A stretch of DNA of 64,000 nucleotides from Oncomelania hupensis (GCA_036898135.1 CM072525.1:53696299-53760298), one strand, 5' to 3'. Shown: positions 10,555-23,822, counted from the stretch's first letter. Numbers and translations: made by a program. Notes: generated by a model from the letters alone, not told the origin.

Positions 10555-11335
10555 CGCACGAGAAACAACATCGTCATAGGAACCTGGAATGTCAAGACCC
10601 TAACTGCGGAAGGAAAATTAGAAGAACTGGCCCACGAGTTGGACCGCTATCGATGGAACGTTCTAGGCATTAGCGAAATGCGCTGGAAAGGCCTAGGTGA
10701 AACAATGACAGACAAAGGCCACAAGCTCTATTTCAGCGGTAGAGATGACAGGCACGAACACGGCGTTGGATTCTTGGTCCACAAGAACATTCTAGCCACT
10801 GTCATGGGTTGCCGCCCAGTAGACTCATTACCATCCACCTGAGAGCAGCCCCTTTCAACATCACCATCATCCAGACCTATGCCCCAACATCAGACTATGA
10901 CGACAGCGAAGTGGAGGATTTTTATGAAAATCTACAGGCGGTCCCTGACCAAGTGCCGAAGAAGGATATAGTCATAGTGCAAGGCGACTGGAATGCCAAG
11001 GTTGGCCAAGATGCGCACCACAACTGGGGAGACACATGTGGACCCCACTGCAACAACGAGACAAATGACAGGGGTTTGAGATTTTTGGAGTTTGCCAGAT
11101 ACCACAATCTGGTACGGGCAAACACGCTTGGTCTCCACAAAAACTCCAGACGATGGACATGGCACAGTCCCAGGGGGGGAGCACCACAACCAAATAGACT
11201 ACATCATGGTCAAGAAACGCTTCAGATCAAGCATCAACATTGGCAGGACACGCACTTTTCCAGGAGCAGACATCGGAAGTGACCACGATCTCTTGATGAT
11301 GTCTTTCCGGCTCCACTTGAAGAGAGTAAATACTG
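10555..11335 (+). pseudogene. RTE endonuclease domain, copy A
   Basis: Three frames, shifting near 10815 and 11175, together cover an APE-like endonuclease: IGTWNVKTL at the N-terminus, SEMRWKG, QTYAPTSDYDD, QGDWNAKVG, and GSDHDLLMM at the end. These are the Asn, Glu, Tyr, Asp-x-Asn and Ser-Asp-His motifs of LINE endonucleases. Many animal proteins annotated 'craniofacial development protein 2-like' belong to this family. Frameshifted. Confidence 0.85.
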
Positions 11336-11432
11336 CACTAGACTGAAGTTCGACCTGGACAAACTGCAAGACCCGGAGGTCGCAGAACTATTTCAGGCCA
11401 CAATTGAAGGAAAATTTGCACCACTGCTCATT

Positions 11433-13475
11433 TTGGGGGCTGGTGAAGTAGATGTCAACACCATGACCACCACCTTCAACTCAGCTGTGACAGATGCCGC
11501 CACTGAGATCCTTGGTAAGCACCGACCAAAGAAGAAGCCGTGGATCACACCTGAACTTTTGGATCTGTGTGATAAACGAAGAGAGATTTTAAAAAAAAGA
11601 AAGAAAAAGAACACCTCACAGGGAGCTGATGTCTACCGAAAAATCAACAATGACATCCGAAAAGGCATGAGCACAGCAAAGGGATAACTGGATAGAAGAT
11701 CAATGCCAGGAAATAGAGAACAGTCTGAACAAGAACAACAGCAGGAAGGCCTACCAGACTGTAAAGCGGCTGACAAGTTTCAAACAGCCCAAAGTCTCCG
11801 CGATCCAAAGCAAGTCTGGCATATGCCTTACAGAAGAACAAGAAGTCTTGGACAGATGGACAGAGTACTGCTCTGACCTTTACAACCATACACCAAATGG
11901 AGACCCATCAGTTCTAGCATGTCCCGAGAACAGAGAAGAAGAAATCCTCCCAATTCTCCGGGAAGAAGTTGAGGCAGCAGTGCAATCGGTAAAGAAAGGG
12001 AAGTCAGCGGGAGTGGACAACATACCCGCGGAACTGCTACAAGCAGGAGGAGAAGCGATGATTGATGCCCTCACCATTATCTGTAACAAGATCTGGCAGA
12101 GTGGAGAGTGGCCTATACCATGTGCCCAGTCGCTTGTCATCACTCTTCCCAAAAAAAGGTAACCTTCAGGAGTGTGAAAATTACCGCACCGTCAGCCTCA
12201 TCATCCATACCAGCAAGGTCCTCCTGAAAATAATACTCAACAGGTTGAAACCCCAAGCTGAACAAATCATAGCTGAAGAACAAGCAGGATTCAGGGCAGG
12301 GCGAAGTACCACTGAACAGAGATTTTCAACCTCAGAATAATCTGTGAGAAATACCTACAGCACCAACATCATCTATATCATGTGTTCATAGACTTCAAGA
12401 AAACGTTTGACCGAGTCTGGCATGCAGCTATATGGGCAACAATGAAAGCGTACAACATCAGACCTAAAATTATTGAAGTCATCAAAAACCTGTATGACAA
12501 GGCTACCAGTGCAGTCCTCCACAACAGCGCCATCGGGAACTGGTTCAGAACAACAATCGGTGTGCGTCAAGGATGCCTACTCTCTCCAACACCCTTCAGC
12601 ATCTTCCTAGAGCGCATCATGTCAGATGCTCTTGCAGATCACGAAGGCACAGTCAGCATAAGGGGTAGAGCAATCTCCAATCTTCGTTTTGCGGATGACA
12701 TTGATGGATTGGCTGGAGAAGAACAAGAACTTGAACAGCTGGTACAGAGGCTTGACACCACCTCCAAAGCTTGTGGAATTGAAATAAGTGCAGAGAAGAC
12801 CGAAATGATGACCAACAACACCAATGGCATCAACACGGACATCAAAGTCCAAGGCCAATCCCTCAACACAGTGCATAGTTTCAAATATTTAGGAGCCATT
12901 GTATCAGACAATGGGTCCCGACAGGAAGTCCTCTCCAGGATCACACAAACAACTGCTGCCCTGACAAGGTTAAGCCATTTGGAAAGACAGGACCATCATT
13001 CTACATTCCAAAGTAAGACTGCTGCGCTCCCTTGTCATCTCCATCTTCCTATATGCTTGCAAAGCATGGACCCTCACAGAAGATCTACAACGAAGAATAC
13101 AAAGCATGGAGATGAGGTGCTACAGAAGACTTCTGGGCATTTCCTATACCCAACACATCACCAACGACGAAGTCCGACAGACCATCACACAAGCCATTTG
13201 ACAACACGATGATCTGCTCACAGTGGTGAAGAAACGGAAACTCCGATGGTATGGCCACGTCACCAGATCATCAGGCCTTGCAAAGACTATTCTGGAAGGC
13301 ACAGTGCAAGGAGGTAGAAGAAGAGGGAGACCAAAAAAGAGGTGGGAGGACAACATTCGAGAATGGACTGGTTTGACACTGAGCGAAACCATCAGGGCTG
13401 CTGAGGACAGAGAGAGATGGAGTATGCTGGTTAAACGATCATCTGTGGTGCCCCTACGACCTCAGGGTTACGGGA
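11433..13475 (+). pseudogene. RTE reverse transcriptase domain, copy A
   Basis: Collinear with the unbroken frame of copy G (49244-51061). Motifs seen include KSAGVDNIPAELLQ, GFRAGRSTTEQ, FIDFKKTFDRVWH, GVRQGCLLSPT and the catalytic LRFADDIDGLAG, then YGHVTRSSGLAKTIL near the C-terminus. Frameshifts near 11690, 12160, 12325, 12975 and 13200 break it. Confidence 0.85.
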
Positions 13476-13754
13476 CAGGATAGGATAGGATAGGATAGGA
13501 TAGGATAGGATAGTTTGTTTGTTTATTTCCACACCTCGTGGAAGTTACCGCGTAGGCGAAAGATCTACAGGATCCTTCATGGTGGGCAGGAAAGTACATG
13601 AAGAAAACTCTTTTTCAAAAAGCCGAACACGTCCTTTGCTGACCGAAATTTCGTCATCATTTTCACAGGAAAATAATATTGCACAGCAGCAATAACATGG
13701 ATTCTCACTGGTCCACTTTATCTTAAGGCGCTTTCTCATTGGTCGGGAGGACTT

Positions 13755-14040
13755 ACTTTTCTTTGTCAGGTTATTGTAGAAAATGACGTCATCATGCCAA
13801 CTCGAGCATCAGCCAGAGGATCGCCGAAACAAAATCGCAGGGGACTTGCTTGGTTTTATCAGTTTATTCCCCCACTTAAAATTTTTTTAACAAGGACTTA
13901 CTCTATGATATCTCCAAATCTAAACATAGTTCGGATTTAATTTTTACAGGCAAGATGCGTCATTCTCTTGCAAGTTTGATGGCGCAAAAAAATTTTTTTC
14001 GATCTTAGGTGGACTTACTCGGTTTTGTCAAATCACGGCA
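13755..14040. repeat. Right-hand remnant of the hairpin-type repeat array
   Basis: GACTTGCTTGGTTTTATCAGTTTATT at 13850-13875 and GGACTTACTCGGTTTTGTCA at about 14013-14032 are diverged relatives of the array at 9010-9440. No reading frame. Confidence 0.6.
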
Positions 14041-14074
14041 GACATACATAGAGACACAGAAATACACATACACA

Positions 14075-14396
14075 CTACACACACGCACACAAACTTACAA
14101 ACACACACCCACACACACACACACACATATATATATATTTACAAAACCATATACATGAGACACGGTATTGACAATAATACAACTCATTAAAATTGGAAGT
14201 AAACCTAGGTGTATGGCACGAGTGCGCACACATCCATGCTGGCGTATTCACACAACATAAAATGATAACACCGACAAATATATAACACATACAATATAAT
14301 ATCGTAGATCGAGAGCATTATCCAAAAATATGTGACGCACACACACACACACCTACACACACACACCCACACGCACACCCACACACATGTATCTAA
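14075..14396. repeat. CA-rich microsatellite region
   Basis: CA repeats at about 14079-14128 and 14337-14388 with non-coding sequence between. The second run abuts the 3' end of the minus-strand LINE that follows. Confidence 0.8.
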
Positions 14397-15577
14397 TAAG
14401 GAAAACTGCGCACCTCTGTCGCTGCTTGTATGCCAAAAAATGATAACGAGCCAAATTACTGGTTATATCATCGTTTGTACATTTCAAGAGGTAGCTAAAA
14501 GAGTGCTCTCCTTGAATAAATTGAGCAATGTATTTGTTTCTGATAGTTGTATACTCAGGACAGTGCAATAAAAAATGCTCCTCTGACTCTCTTGGAGCTC
14601 CGCAGGCGACGCACGATGCGTCAGCGGGGTTTCCGACATGCACTATTTGAGCACTATAGTTAAGGTACAATATGCCAAGACGGAACTTGATTAACACATC
14701 CCTGAAACATCTTTCTGAAACTGTGATGAAATAGCGCTCAATTTCGATGGAGGTTTTAAATTGCCTGTACCTAGAATATCTTTCACTATCGTTAAGTGCT
14801 GACCACCACTCCTGGCAATAATTATCAACTAGTCTTTGCTTTAAGTCATGAATAAAACGAGACTCATCTATTACATGCTGTTTTATCCATAAAAAAACCA
14901 AAACCAGAGTGGAATAACAGATCTTTAACTCTGGTTGCCCAGCACGACTTCCCATTTTCGATCATTTTTAGCATCATTCTGTATGCTTGCTTTGGTAGTC
15001 TTGTGTCAGGCATAGCAAGCAGTTTTAACCAGTATTTAATACTTCTCAAGGTACTTTGTATGAATAATGGATGACGGCCTGATTCACCATAGATCATTCT
15101 AGTGGGGGTCTTGATTGGGACATTCAAAAAACGTTTTATTGCCATGACATGCACCCTCTCTAGGTTTTCAAGCCTGAGCAGACCCCAGACTTCTGAAGAA
15201 TATAGGAGAATAGGAGTTATCTGCGAATCAAAAATCTTAAAAAATACATGGCTTGGCAAATCTTTCAATGTTTTCAAAAGTTTTAGACATTCAAAAGTTG
15301 CTCTTCTGCCTTTTTGTACAAAATGATCAACATCTCTGGCAAAACTCATTGTGAACTTAAAACCCAAGTAAACATAATTATTTACAAGAGCGGAGTTTGA
15401 TATGAGGGCTATGTCGTCAGCAAACATGAGTAAGAACAACTCAATCAAACCTGGCATGAGCTGTACCCCATGCTTACCATTCTCTTTTACGTTTTCTGCA
15501 ACAACATTAATGAACAGGGAAAACAAAGAGGGACTTAAAAAAATATTAGCAAGATAAAGGCTGTTAGCTGAGTTCAC
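14397..15577 (-). pseudogene. Non-LTR retrotransposon RT fragment with C-terminal zinc motif
   Basis: Minus-strand frames encode the RT palm remnant FLLMFADDIALISNS, then an internal deletion, YLGFKF, ILLYSSEVWG, HVMAIKRFLNVP, and after a frameshift CVACGAPRESEEHFLLHCPEY, the CxxC-H-C motif found at LINE C-termini. 5'-truncated and frameshifted near 14900. No RNase H is seen, so it is distinct from the I-like copies; the clade is not resolved. Confidence 0.75.
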
Positions 15578-15689
15578 TCAGTTTTTTTTTTTCTTTTACA
15601 CGCAAGCAAAAGGCTGTTACCTGAGAGTTGGTCACGCAAACGGTCATGTACAACAAACCCATGAGTGAAATCTCTTTAGGTGGGGGTAT

Positions 15690-15805
15690 ATTCCGGGCGC
15701 GAGGGGTATGACCTGGCCTAGGCTGATCTATACCCAAGGGGTTAAACCCGCCTAGGCTACATTATACCCAGGGTATAAAGTAGCCAGGGGTATATTACGG
15801 CATGT
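15690..15805. repeat. Palindrome-rich dispersed repeat, copy 2
   Basis: Shares GGCCTAGGCT, ATACCCAGGGTATAAA and related blocks with 8455-8575. Function unknown. Confidence 0.55.
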
Positions 15806-15960
15806 TACACCGGGCCTCCCAACGGGGGTTGTAAGCTATCACGGCAAAGCAGGCAAAAAGTTCGAACTGAGAGGTGATTTCCAGTGGTATGTATTCTTGT
15901 GAAAGACAGCAAGGTTTCAATAACGGTATTGGCTGCAGTCAATATCAACATTGCAAATAT

Positions 15961-17975
15961 ATCACAGATGATCGTTTAACCAGCATACTCCATCTTTCCC
16001 TGTCCTCAGCAACCCTGATGGCTTCGCTCAGTGTCAATTAAACCAGTCCATTCTCGAATGTTGTCCTCCCACCTCTTTTTTGGTCTCCCTCTTTTTTACC
16101 TCCTTGCACTGTGCCTTGCAGAATGGTCTTTGCAAGGCCTGATGATCTGGTGACGTGGCCATACCATCGGAAATTCCGCTTCTTCACCACTGTGAGCATG
16201 TCATCGTGTTGTCCAATGGCTTGTGTGATGGTCTGTCGGACTTCATCGTCGGTGATGTGTTCGGTATAGAAAATGCCCAGAAGTCTTCTGTAGCACCTCA
16301 TCTCCATGCTTTGTATTCTTCGTTGTAGATCTGCTGTGAGGGTCCATGTTTCGCAAGCATATAGAAAGATGGAGATGACAAGGAAGCACAGCAGTCTTAC
16401 TTTGGAATGAAGACTGATGGTCCTGTCTTTCCAAATGGGCGTCAACCTTGTAGGGCAGCAGTTGTTTGTGGGATCCTGGAAAGGACTTCCTGTTGGGACC
16501 CATTGTCTGATACAATGGCTCTTAAATATTTGAAGCTATGCACTGTGTTGAGGGATTGGCCTTGGACTTTGATGTCCGTGTTGATGCCATTAGCGTTGTT
16601 GGTCATCATTTTGGTCTTCTCTGCACTTATTTCCATTTCATAAGCTCTGGAAGTGGTGTCAAGCCTCTGTACCAGCTGTATAAGTTCTTGTTCCTCTCCA
16701 GCTAATTCATCAATGTCATCCGCAAAACGAATACTGGAGAATGCTCTACCCCCTATGCTGAATGTGCCTTCGTGATCTGCAAGAGCATCTGACATGATGC
16801 GCTCTAGGAAGATGTTGAAGAGTGTTGGAGAGAGTAGGCATCCTTGACGCACACCGATTGTTGTTCTGAACCAGTTCCCGATGACGCTGTTATGGAGGAC
16901 TGCACTGGTAGCCTTGTCATACAGGCTTTTGATGATTTCAATAATTTTAGGGCTGATGTTGTACACTTTCATTGTTGCCCATAGAACTGCATGCCAGACT
17001 CGGTCAAACGCCTTCTTGAAGTCTATGAACACATGATATAGATGTTGTTGGTGCTGTAGGTATTTCTCACAGATTATTCTGAGGTTGAAAATCTGTTTAG
17101 TGGTACTTCGCCCTGCCCTGAATTCTGCTTGTTCTTCAGCTATGATTTGTTCAGCTTGGGGTTTCAACCTGTTGAGTATTATTTTCAGGAGGATCTTGCT
17201 GGGATGGCTGATGAAGTTGATGATGCGGTAATTTTCACACTCCTGAAGGTTACCTTTTTTGGGAAGAGTGGTGACAAGCGACTGGGTCCATGGTGTAGGC
17301 CACTTCCCACTCTGCCAGATCTTGTTACAGATAATGGTGAGGGCATCAATCATCGCTTCTCCTCCTGCTTGTAGCAGTTCCGCGGGTATGTTGTCCACTC
17401 CCGCTGACTTCCCCTTCTTCAGCGATTGCACTGCTGCCTCAACTTCTTCCCGGTTAATTGGGAGGAATTATTCTTCTTCTCTGTTCTCGGGACATGCTAG
17501 AACTGATGGGTCTCCATTTGGTGTATGGTTGTAAAGGTCAGAGCAGTACTCTGTCCATCTGTCCAAGACTTCTTGTTCTTCTGTAAGACATATGCCAGAC
17601 TTGCTTTGGATCGTGGAGACTTTGGGCTGTTTGCTTCACAGTCTGGTAGGCATTTTTGCTGTTGTTCTTGTTCAGACTGTTCTCTATTTCCTGGCATTGA
17701 TCTTCTATTCAGTTCTCCTTTGCTGTGCGCATGCCTTTTCGGATGTCATTGTTGATTTTTCGGTAGACCTCAGCTCCCTGTGAGGTGTTCTTTTTCTTTT
17801 TCATCTCTCTTCGTTTATCACACAGATCCAAAAGGTCAGGTGTGATCCACGGCTTCTTCTTTGGTCGGTGCTCGCCAAGGATCTCAGTGGCGGCATCTGT
17901 CACAGCTGAGTTGAAGGTGGTGGTAATGGTGTTGACATCTACTTCACCAGCCCCCAAACTAAGCAGTGGTGCAAA
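15961..17975 (-). mobile_element. RTE-type LINE copy B, truncated at both ends
   Basis: Minus strand. Covers the RT region collinear with copy G, starting at the segment before DLLDLCDKRRE and ending about 45 bp before the usual tail, which is missing. Motifs include FIDFKKAFDRVWH, GVRQGCLLSPTLFN and IRFADDIDELAG. Frameshifts near 17440 and 16450 disable it. It abuts the endonuclease part of the I-like LINE at 17980. Confidence 0.88.
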
Positions 17976-17979
17976 GCAA

Positions 17980-19950
17980 AGCTGATTTATTAAACTTGAT
18001 AGACCAACTCCCATCTTCCTTCGTGATTGTTGAAGATCTGAAAGGTCACTCCCCCAGATGTGGAAGTGACCATTAGAATCCCCAAGGCACAGTTTTGGAG
18101 ATTATTGTAGACGACCTGAACCTCTGTATTTTAAATTTAGATTCTCCAACGTATTGTAGCCATTTAGCAACACTTTCTAATAAAAGCCCAACGAAGTATC
18201 TTTCAAAATCCTACTGCTGAAAAATAAACTTCATCACTAAAAGCTTCGAGCCAAAACAAGATATGCCTTTAAACAAAACAGGCGTCAATCCTGGAAAAAC
18301 TTCTGTTCCAAACTTCAAACCAAAGTCGGTAAAATAATTAAAATAATTAAATGAAAAAGCTCCAAAGCTGTGATCCAAGGTCTGAAAAACGTGGACAGAA
18401 TATCATTGGCAACAAGCAGGTGGCTGATTTGTTGGCCTCCACCATCCATTACACTTCGTCGTCTGCTCATTAATCCCCCAAATTCCAAAACAACAAGGAT
18501 TAAAATAAGAAAGAGAACCCTGCTTTTTTGACTCCAATAATTGTGAGCCATATAACCTTCTCTTTTCTATGGAAGAATTGACAGATTCCATCCTGAAATC
18601 CAATAATTCTGCTTCCTGCACTTATGATGTTCATTATGATTTAATTTCGCATCTGCCTAAAGATTCCCTTAAAATTATCTTGGCTGTGTTTAATCATAAT
18701 CTCGTCTTCTGGTTGCTTTCCCCCCATCTTGGCGGGAAGCAGTTATTGTTCCAATCCCTATACCTGGTAATGATCAATCCGATCCAAATAACTACGGGCC
18801 CATTGATCTTACAAGCTGTTTGTGCAAAACAATGAAAAGAATTATCTATGAGCGTTTGACGTGGCAGTTAGAATCCATCAACGCTCTTGACATCTCTCAG
18901 TGTGGTTTCCGCAAAAAAAGATGAGCACTTCAGATCATCTCGTTCGATTCCAGTCGTTCGTCAGAAACGCGTTGGTTAACAGGTTGTTTCTGTGTTGTTT
19001 GATCTAGAAAAGGCATATGACACGACTTGGAAGTTCGGGATTCTAACAGATCTAGAACTCCTGGGCTACCATGGGAACTTACCCATTTTTAATAGAATTT
19101 TTTTATGCGATAGAAAGTTTTAGAACCGACTTGGCTACACTTTATCAGATTCTTTTGAACAGAAGATGGGTGTCCCTCAGGGTAGCATTCTATCTCATCT
19201 TTTGTTTAACATTAAGAACAACAACATAGTTCAGAACGTCAATTCTGGCATAGATAAATCCTTGTGTGTAGATGGTTTCTTCATCTTGGCTAAGGTAAAA
19301 ACCTTGGTAGAGGTGGAGCGTCAATTTGAGCTTTGCTTAGATACAATTCAGGGCGGGTAGAAGAAAACGGCTTCCAATTTTTGCTTTCTAAAACCGTATG
19401 CATTCATTTTCATTGCAAACAGAACCAGGTTTTGAACCATTCCCTCCATGTTTATGGCCAACCCATCAAAGTTTCTTAACAAGTAAAATGTGTGGGTGTT
19501 AGTTTTGACAGCAAATTTACTTTTCTTCCACATATTAAATACCTGAGGAAAGGCTGCCAGAAAGGTTTTAATGATTTGAACGTTATCAGCTACACAACCT
19601 GGGGAGCAAACAAGCAGACTCTGCTCCTCCTCTATGGTTCTCTGGTACGCTTTCAATTGGATTATGGTAGCATCGTATATAGTTCCGATAGGAAAATCTA
19701 TTTGAAAGCCTTGGACCCAATCCATCAAAAAGGTCTCCAGACCTGTCTGGGGGAGTTTCGCACTTCACTGAAGGAAAGTCTCTCCCTTGGAGATCCGCAG
19801 GTTTCTGCTCGCCATGAACTATTTTCTCAAACTTAAATCAAATCCAGAAAATCCCGCTTGTGATTGTATTCTAAACCTGTTAATTACGCTTAGATACTCC
19901 AACAAACCGACAGAAGTTTCTCCTTTTGGAATCAGAATACGTCCTCACGT
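17980..19950 (+). pseudogene. I-like LINE ORF2, endonuclease end and reverse transcriptase (part 1)
   Basis: Frames in order give an endonuclease end (LIDQLPSSFVIVEDL, HSPRCGSD), a linker, then RT motifs WREAVIVPIPIPGNDQ, GPIDLTSCLCKTMKR, QCGFRKK, MGVPQGSILSHLLF, the palm site decayed to CVDGFF, and after it GVSFDSKFTFLPHIKYL and ALDPIHQKGLQTCLG. Stops and shifts are frequent. The ORF is interrupted at about 19955 and resumes at 21947 and 28775. Confidence 0.82.
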
Positions 19951-19954
19951 CGAT

Positions 19955-20790
19955 ACTGCACACGCCTGTGCTTTCTTTCACTGGAAAGGACTTTTCAGTG
20001 GAGCTACTAGGCTAATTATAGCTGGCAAGCCCTGCAGCCAGCCGGCTAGCCTCATATCATGCCTGCAGTCTCGCTTCCCGCTAACATACTAGACAAAGAA
20101 CGGCGTAACACTGACTGGATCTCATCCATTAACTCTGTGCTATAGAATTGATCATGTTATGTGAAATATCGTTTGTATTGTGGTAGTCCTTTTGCATTTT
20201 AGTTACTTTCATATCTGTGTTTTGTGTTAGCATAAACTAAATCTCAGAATACCATTTCGTTTGTCTTATATTTTAGTCGATTTGACCGTGTGTACTTATC
20301 GGCCCTTCATTGCCTTGCAACGGACCGGTTTTCGATCTAGTGTATATACGCGTTTTAATTACACATTTAAATCCTTTCTACAATGTTCATCATTTGAAGT
20401 CACTTAGTACACAGTTTGAACTTTCTGGTGATGTGGTCGACATTATAAAATATTTTCTTGTGTTAGGTTGCAGGCCTCTGTAATTGTAGCGAATTTACGA
20501 AAGTCTCCTGGTGCTAATGGTGCAAGCAATAGGCACTCAATTGCATGTAGCGCAGCCGGCCGGCCAGCCCCCTTCCTGGCCCTATACAGTACAGAGCTTG
20601 GCGCGCGGTTAAAGTAATTATAAGCTTCCAGGCGAGTGCCAGTTGCATAGCTTGCGCTGTGGGTCGCTGGCCGTCTCTCAGCAGGTTATAAGCAGTCCAG
20701 CCTGCGTTAAGGGACCCTACGAGGCGGAACTAAGGGAGTTTTTAGACACAGTCTGAAAGTACTTGAATGACCAAGCGTGTGCAGGCATAG
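19955..20790. other. Unassigned insert within the I-like LINE
   Basis: About 0.8 kb unlike the LINE or the RTE copies. It contains two loosely similar GC-rich blocks (near 20010-20060 and 20550-20600, both with AGCCGGC and TAATTATA nearby). I see no gene; it may be a non-autonomous element. Confidence 0.4.
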
Positions 20791-20794
20791 ATGT

Positions 20795-21945
20795 TGGACC
20801 CAGTCGCTTGTCATCACTCTTCTTAAAAAGGTAACCTTCAGGAGGGTGAAAATTGCCGCACCACCAGCCTCATCAGCCATCCCAGCAAGGTCCTCCTGAA
20901 AATAATACTGAACAGGTTGAAACCCCCAGCTGAACAATTCATAGTTAAAGAACTAGCAGGATTCAGGGCAGTGCGAAGTACCATTGAACAGATTTACAGC
21001 CTCAGAATAATGTGCGAGAAATACCTACAGCACGAACAAAAACAATCAGTGTGCGTCAAGGATGCCTACTCTCTCCAACACTCTTCAGCATCTTCCTAGA
21101 GCGCATCATGTCAGATGACCTTGCAGATCACGAAGGCACAGTCAACATAAGTGGTAGAGCAATCTCCAAACTTTGTTTTGCGGATGACATTGATGGATTG
21201 GCTGGAGAGGAGCAAGACCTTGAACAGCTGGTACAAAGATTTGACACCACTTCCAGAGCCTATGGAATGCAAATAAGTGCAGAGAATACCAAAATAATGA
21301 CCAACAACACCAGTGGTATCAACACGGACATCAAAGTCCAAGGCCAATCTCTCAAAACAGTGCATAGCTTCAAATATTTAGAAGCCATTGTATCAGGCAA
21401 TGGGTCCCGACAGGAAGTCCTCTCCAGGATCGCACAAACAACTGCTGCCCTGTCAAGGTTGAAGTCCATTTGGAAAGACAACCATCAGTCTACATTCCAA
21501 GGTAAGACTGCTGCGCTTCCTTGTAATCTCCATCTTCCTATATGCTTGCGAAACATGGACCATCACAGAAGATCTACAACGAAGAATACAAAGCATGGAG
21601 ATGAGGTGCTACAGAAGACTTCTGGGCATTTCTTATAACCAGCACATCACCAACAACGAAATCCGATGACCTGCTCACAGTGGTGAAGAAACAGAAACTC
21701 CGATGGTATGGCCACGTCACCAGATCATCAGGCCTTGCAAAGACCATTCTGCAAGGCACCGTGCAAGGAGGTAGAAGAAGAGGGAGACCGAAAAAGAGGT
21801 GGGAGGACAACATTCGAGAATGGACCGGTTTGACACTAAGCGAAGCCATAAGGGTTGCTGAGGACAGAGAAAGATGGAGTACGCTGATTAAACGACCATC
21901 TGTGGCGCCCCTACGACCTCCGAGTTACGGGATAGGAGAGGGATA
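20795..21945 (+). mobile_element. RTE-type LINE copy C, partial
   Basis: RT part only, starting at the segment encoding TQSLVITL and ending GGGATAGGAGAGGG, a remnant of the tail. An internal deletion near 21042 joins CEKYLQHEQ to SVRQGCLLSPT. The longest frame (21012-21638) keeps LCFADDIDGLAG. It lies inside the I-like LINE. Confidence 0.85.
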
Positions 21946-21946
21946 G

Positions 21947-22101
21947 AAGTTGATAAAGATCAATTGCTAACTGTGCTTCCACCTTGGAACCTCATCAACC
22001 CTATTATCAACTTCACTCTCACATCCTTCAAAAGACCGAAACTTCCTAAGCTGTTTATAAGCAACTTTATTTAGAATAGTGTTCATTATGTAAAGGATAT
22101 T
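21947..22101 (+). pseudogene. I-like LINE ORF2 (part 2)
   Basis: Reads DKDQLLTVLPPWNLINPIIN, the spacer that precedes RNase H in I-clade LINEs, and ends ...HYVKDI at the LTR element boundary. The next LINE codons, YTDGS, appear at 28780 after the LTR element. Confidence 0.75.
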
Positions 22102-23822
22102 TGTCACAGGGCAGCCTGTGGTGAAACCGGGTAGTAAGTGTGGGTGGAGAGTTAATGAGTTGGGGTAGTAACTGCGCGGTCGTATGTATGGTTATGCGTG
22201 GAAAGCGTGATTTTTGAACAGCATAGTTTGGCCAGCCAGTTTTGGGAATGTGTTCACTGTTAGTCAGAACACGTTTGGCAGAGTGATAGAGAAGACGTAC
22301 GGTCTTAGCTCTCTGGGTATTTTGTTCTGGGAAGTAAGGATGGAACAGTTATTAACGTAAATAATAATTGGTTCTAGGGAAAGCCTAGTTGGAAATGTTA
22401 CTGTGGTAGTAGCAAGCTCAAGGAAAAGTGTGAGCAAATAACTAAGTTTGTGAGTTTGTGGTAGGTTAGTGTCGAGGTTATTGTCCACTAACGGGAACTA
22501 CTACGCACTGGATACCTTACTTGGAGTACTTTGTAGGCAAGCAGTCGGAAGTTCACTAGCTACAGGTACTTTACAATCGAGCCGTTGGGTAAGTGTGATG
22601 GTGACCTTCCTTTACTGTGCTAATGACCGATGGCCGGCTGTTTGGGGTGTTGAACGATAGCTGTGCGTGTGGCTGGGGGAAGTATGGTTGCACTGAGGAG
22701 AGGAAGGGTGCGACTGAAGGAGGGAGAATGAGGGAGGAGAATGGGGGTGAAGTGTGATGAAGGTAGGATGGAAGTGGTTGCTGTTGTTGAGGTTGCGGTT
22801 GCTCAAGATGGATAATGTGTTGATGATTTCATGTATTCATTTGCAGCATTGTTCATTTCATGCATTCATAATGTCATTTAGTTTTTGAATTATGTGTTTG
22901 ATTACAAGAGACAGTAAAAGTAGTCAAGGGAAGTGAAATGGACAGCAGTGGCGCTTCCTCAAGATACAGGAATTAGTTAGTGTAGTAGGGGGGGAGAGTG
23001 TGAGGAGGGAGTGGGACAGAATCGGGTGGACTTGACATTAACAATACGGCAAGCATGTTGCAGGTTCGAAAGTCTTTGTTCGTCGCTCGGAAGTTCGTCG
23101 AATTCTTCAGCGCGACGACGACGACGACATCCGGTCGTTGGACCCACATCATCATCACCACCCATTCGTCTACGTCCACGTTTGTGACATCCTCATGTTC
23201 CACCACCCCATCTTTCCCGCGTGATCGTGACGTCTGTTGCGGGACCTAGCCTCGACGTTACAAGGTAGCCACAAGGAGGAGTCAGGCATGAGAGGCGTCG
23301 ACGGCGGCAGGGCTGCCGCAACTACAGCGTCATCATCATCATCATCGTCGGCGGCGGAGGGAGTGGCGACACCACAGCGCCTGGATTTAACAGCGACAGT
23401 CCGGTGACAACCACAAGGAGGGGCAGCTACTTTCCGGAGACATCAACGGGGACACCCTACTATCAGGTCGGCTTGTTCTTTGTTGTCCCCCTCTAAATAC
23501 TCGACCCCCCCTGTGTTCGGACATTTGCAGTACACAGTCGTTAGTTAGACGTGGTTGATCAGCAACCCCCGTTCATCTGACATTTCCATTTCATTGTTCA
23601 TCGACCCATTGATTGTTCCATCACCATTTTTCTCGTTTCATGTGTAAATGTTGTATGTGTATGAGTGTGTGGTATGAATGAATAAATAGCTTGAAAGTTG
23701 TATATATATTGTTGTGTTATCATCACTTCACGTCTGCGGGAAACTGTCATTCTGTCTGGGTTGTCTGCGTGTGGAAGGTGTTTGTTTGTGGCGTCTACCC
23801 AGGGGGAGTCGTGGCAGTGACA
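22102..23822 (+). repeat. 5' LTR of the 6.7-kb element
   Basis: Starts TGTCACAGGG and ends GGCAGTGACA; the outer TGTCAC/GTGACA are inverted. AATAAA at 23681-23686 and a TATATATA stretch at about 23700. A TGGTGGAGATGC primer-binding-site candidate follows 2 nt after the end. Contains short CGA and CAT microsatellite runs near 23110-23160. Confidence 0.93.

Larger units (their letters stand above)
9778..13512 (+). mobile_element. RTE-type LINE, end-to-end copy A
   Basis: Begins TGGGTTCGGAC and ends in a GGATA tail (13476-13512), flanked by a 9-bp target duplication GTTTGTTTG (9769-9777 and 13513-13521; low complexity). It encodes an APE-type endonuclease followed by an RTE-like reverse transcriptase, but both are cut by frameshifts, so it cannot produce a working protein. 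Its 5' UTR was split by another LINE insertion (9916-10283). The 5' terminus agrees with the mini-copy at 61459-61931, which supports its being full length. Confidence 0.85.

Noticed and set aside
23055..23249. Small Thr/Ser-rich ORF in the 1.7-kb LTRs
   Set aside because: Open because of CGA and CAT microsatellite runs and located in LTR sequence; no gag or env character.
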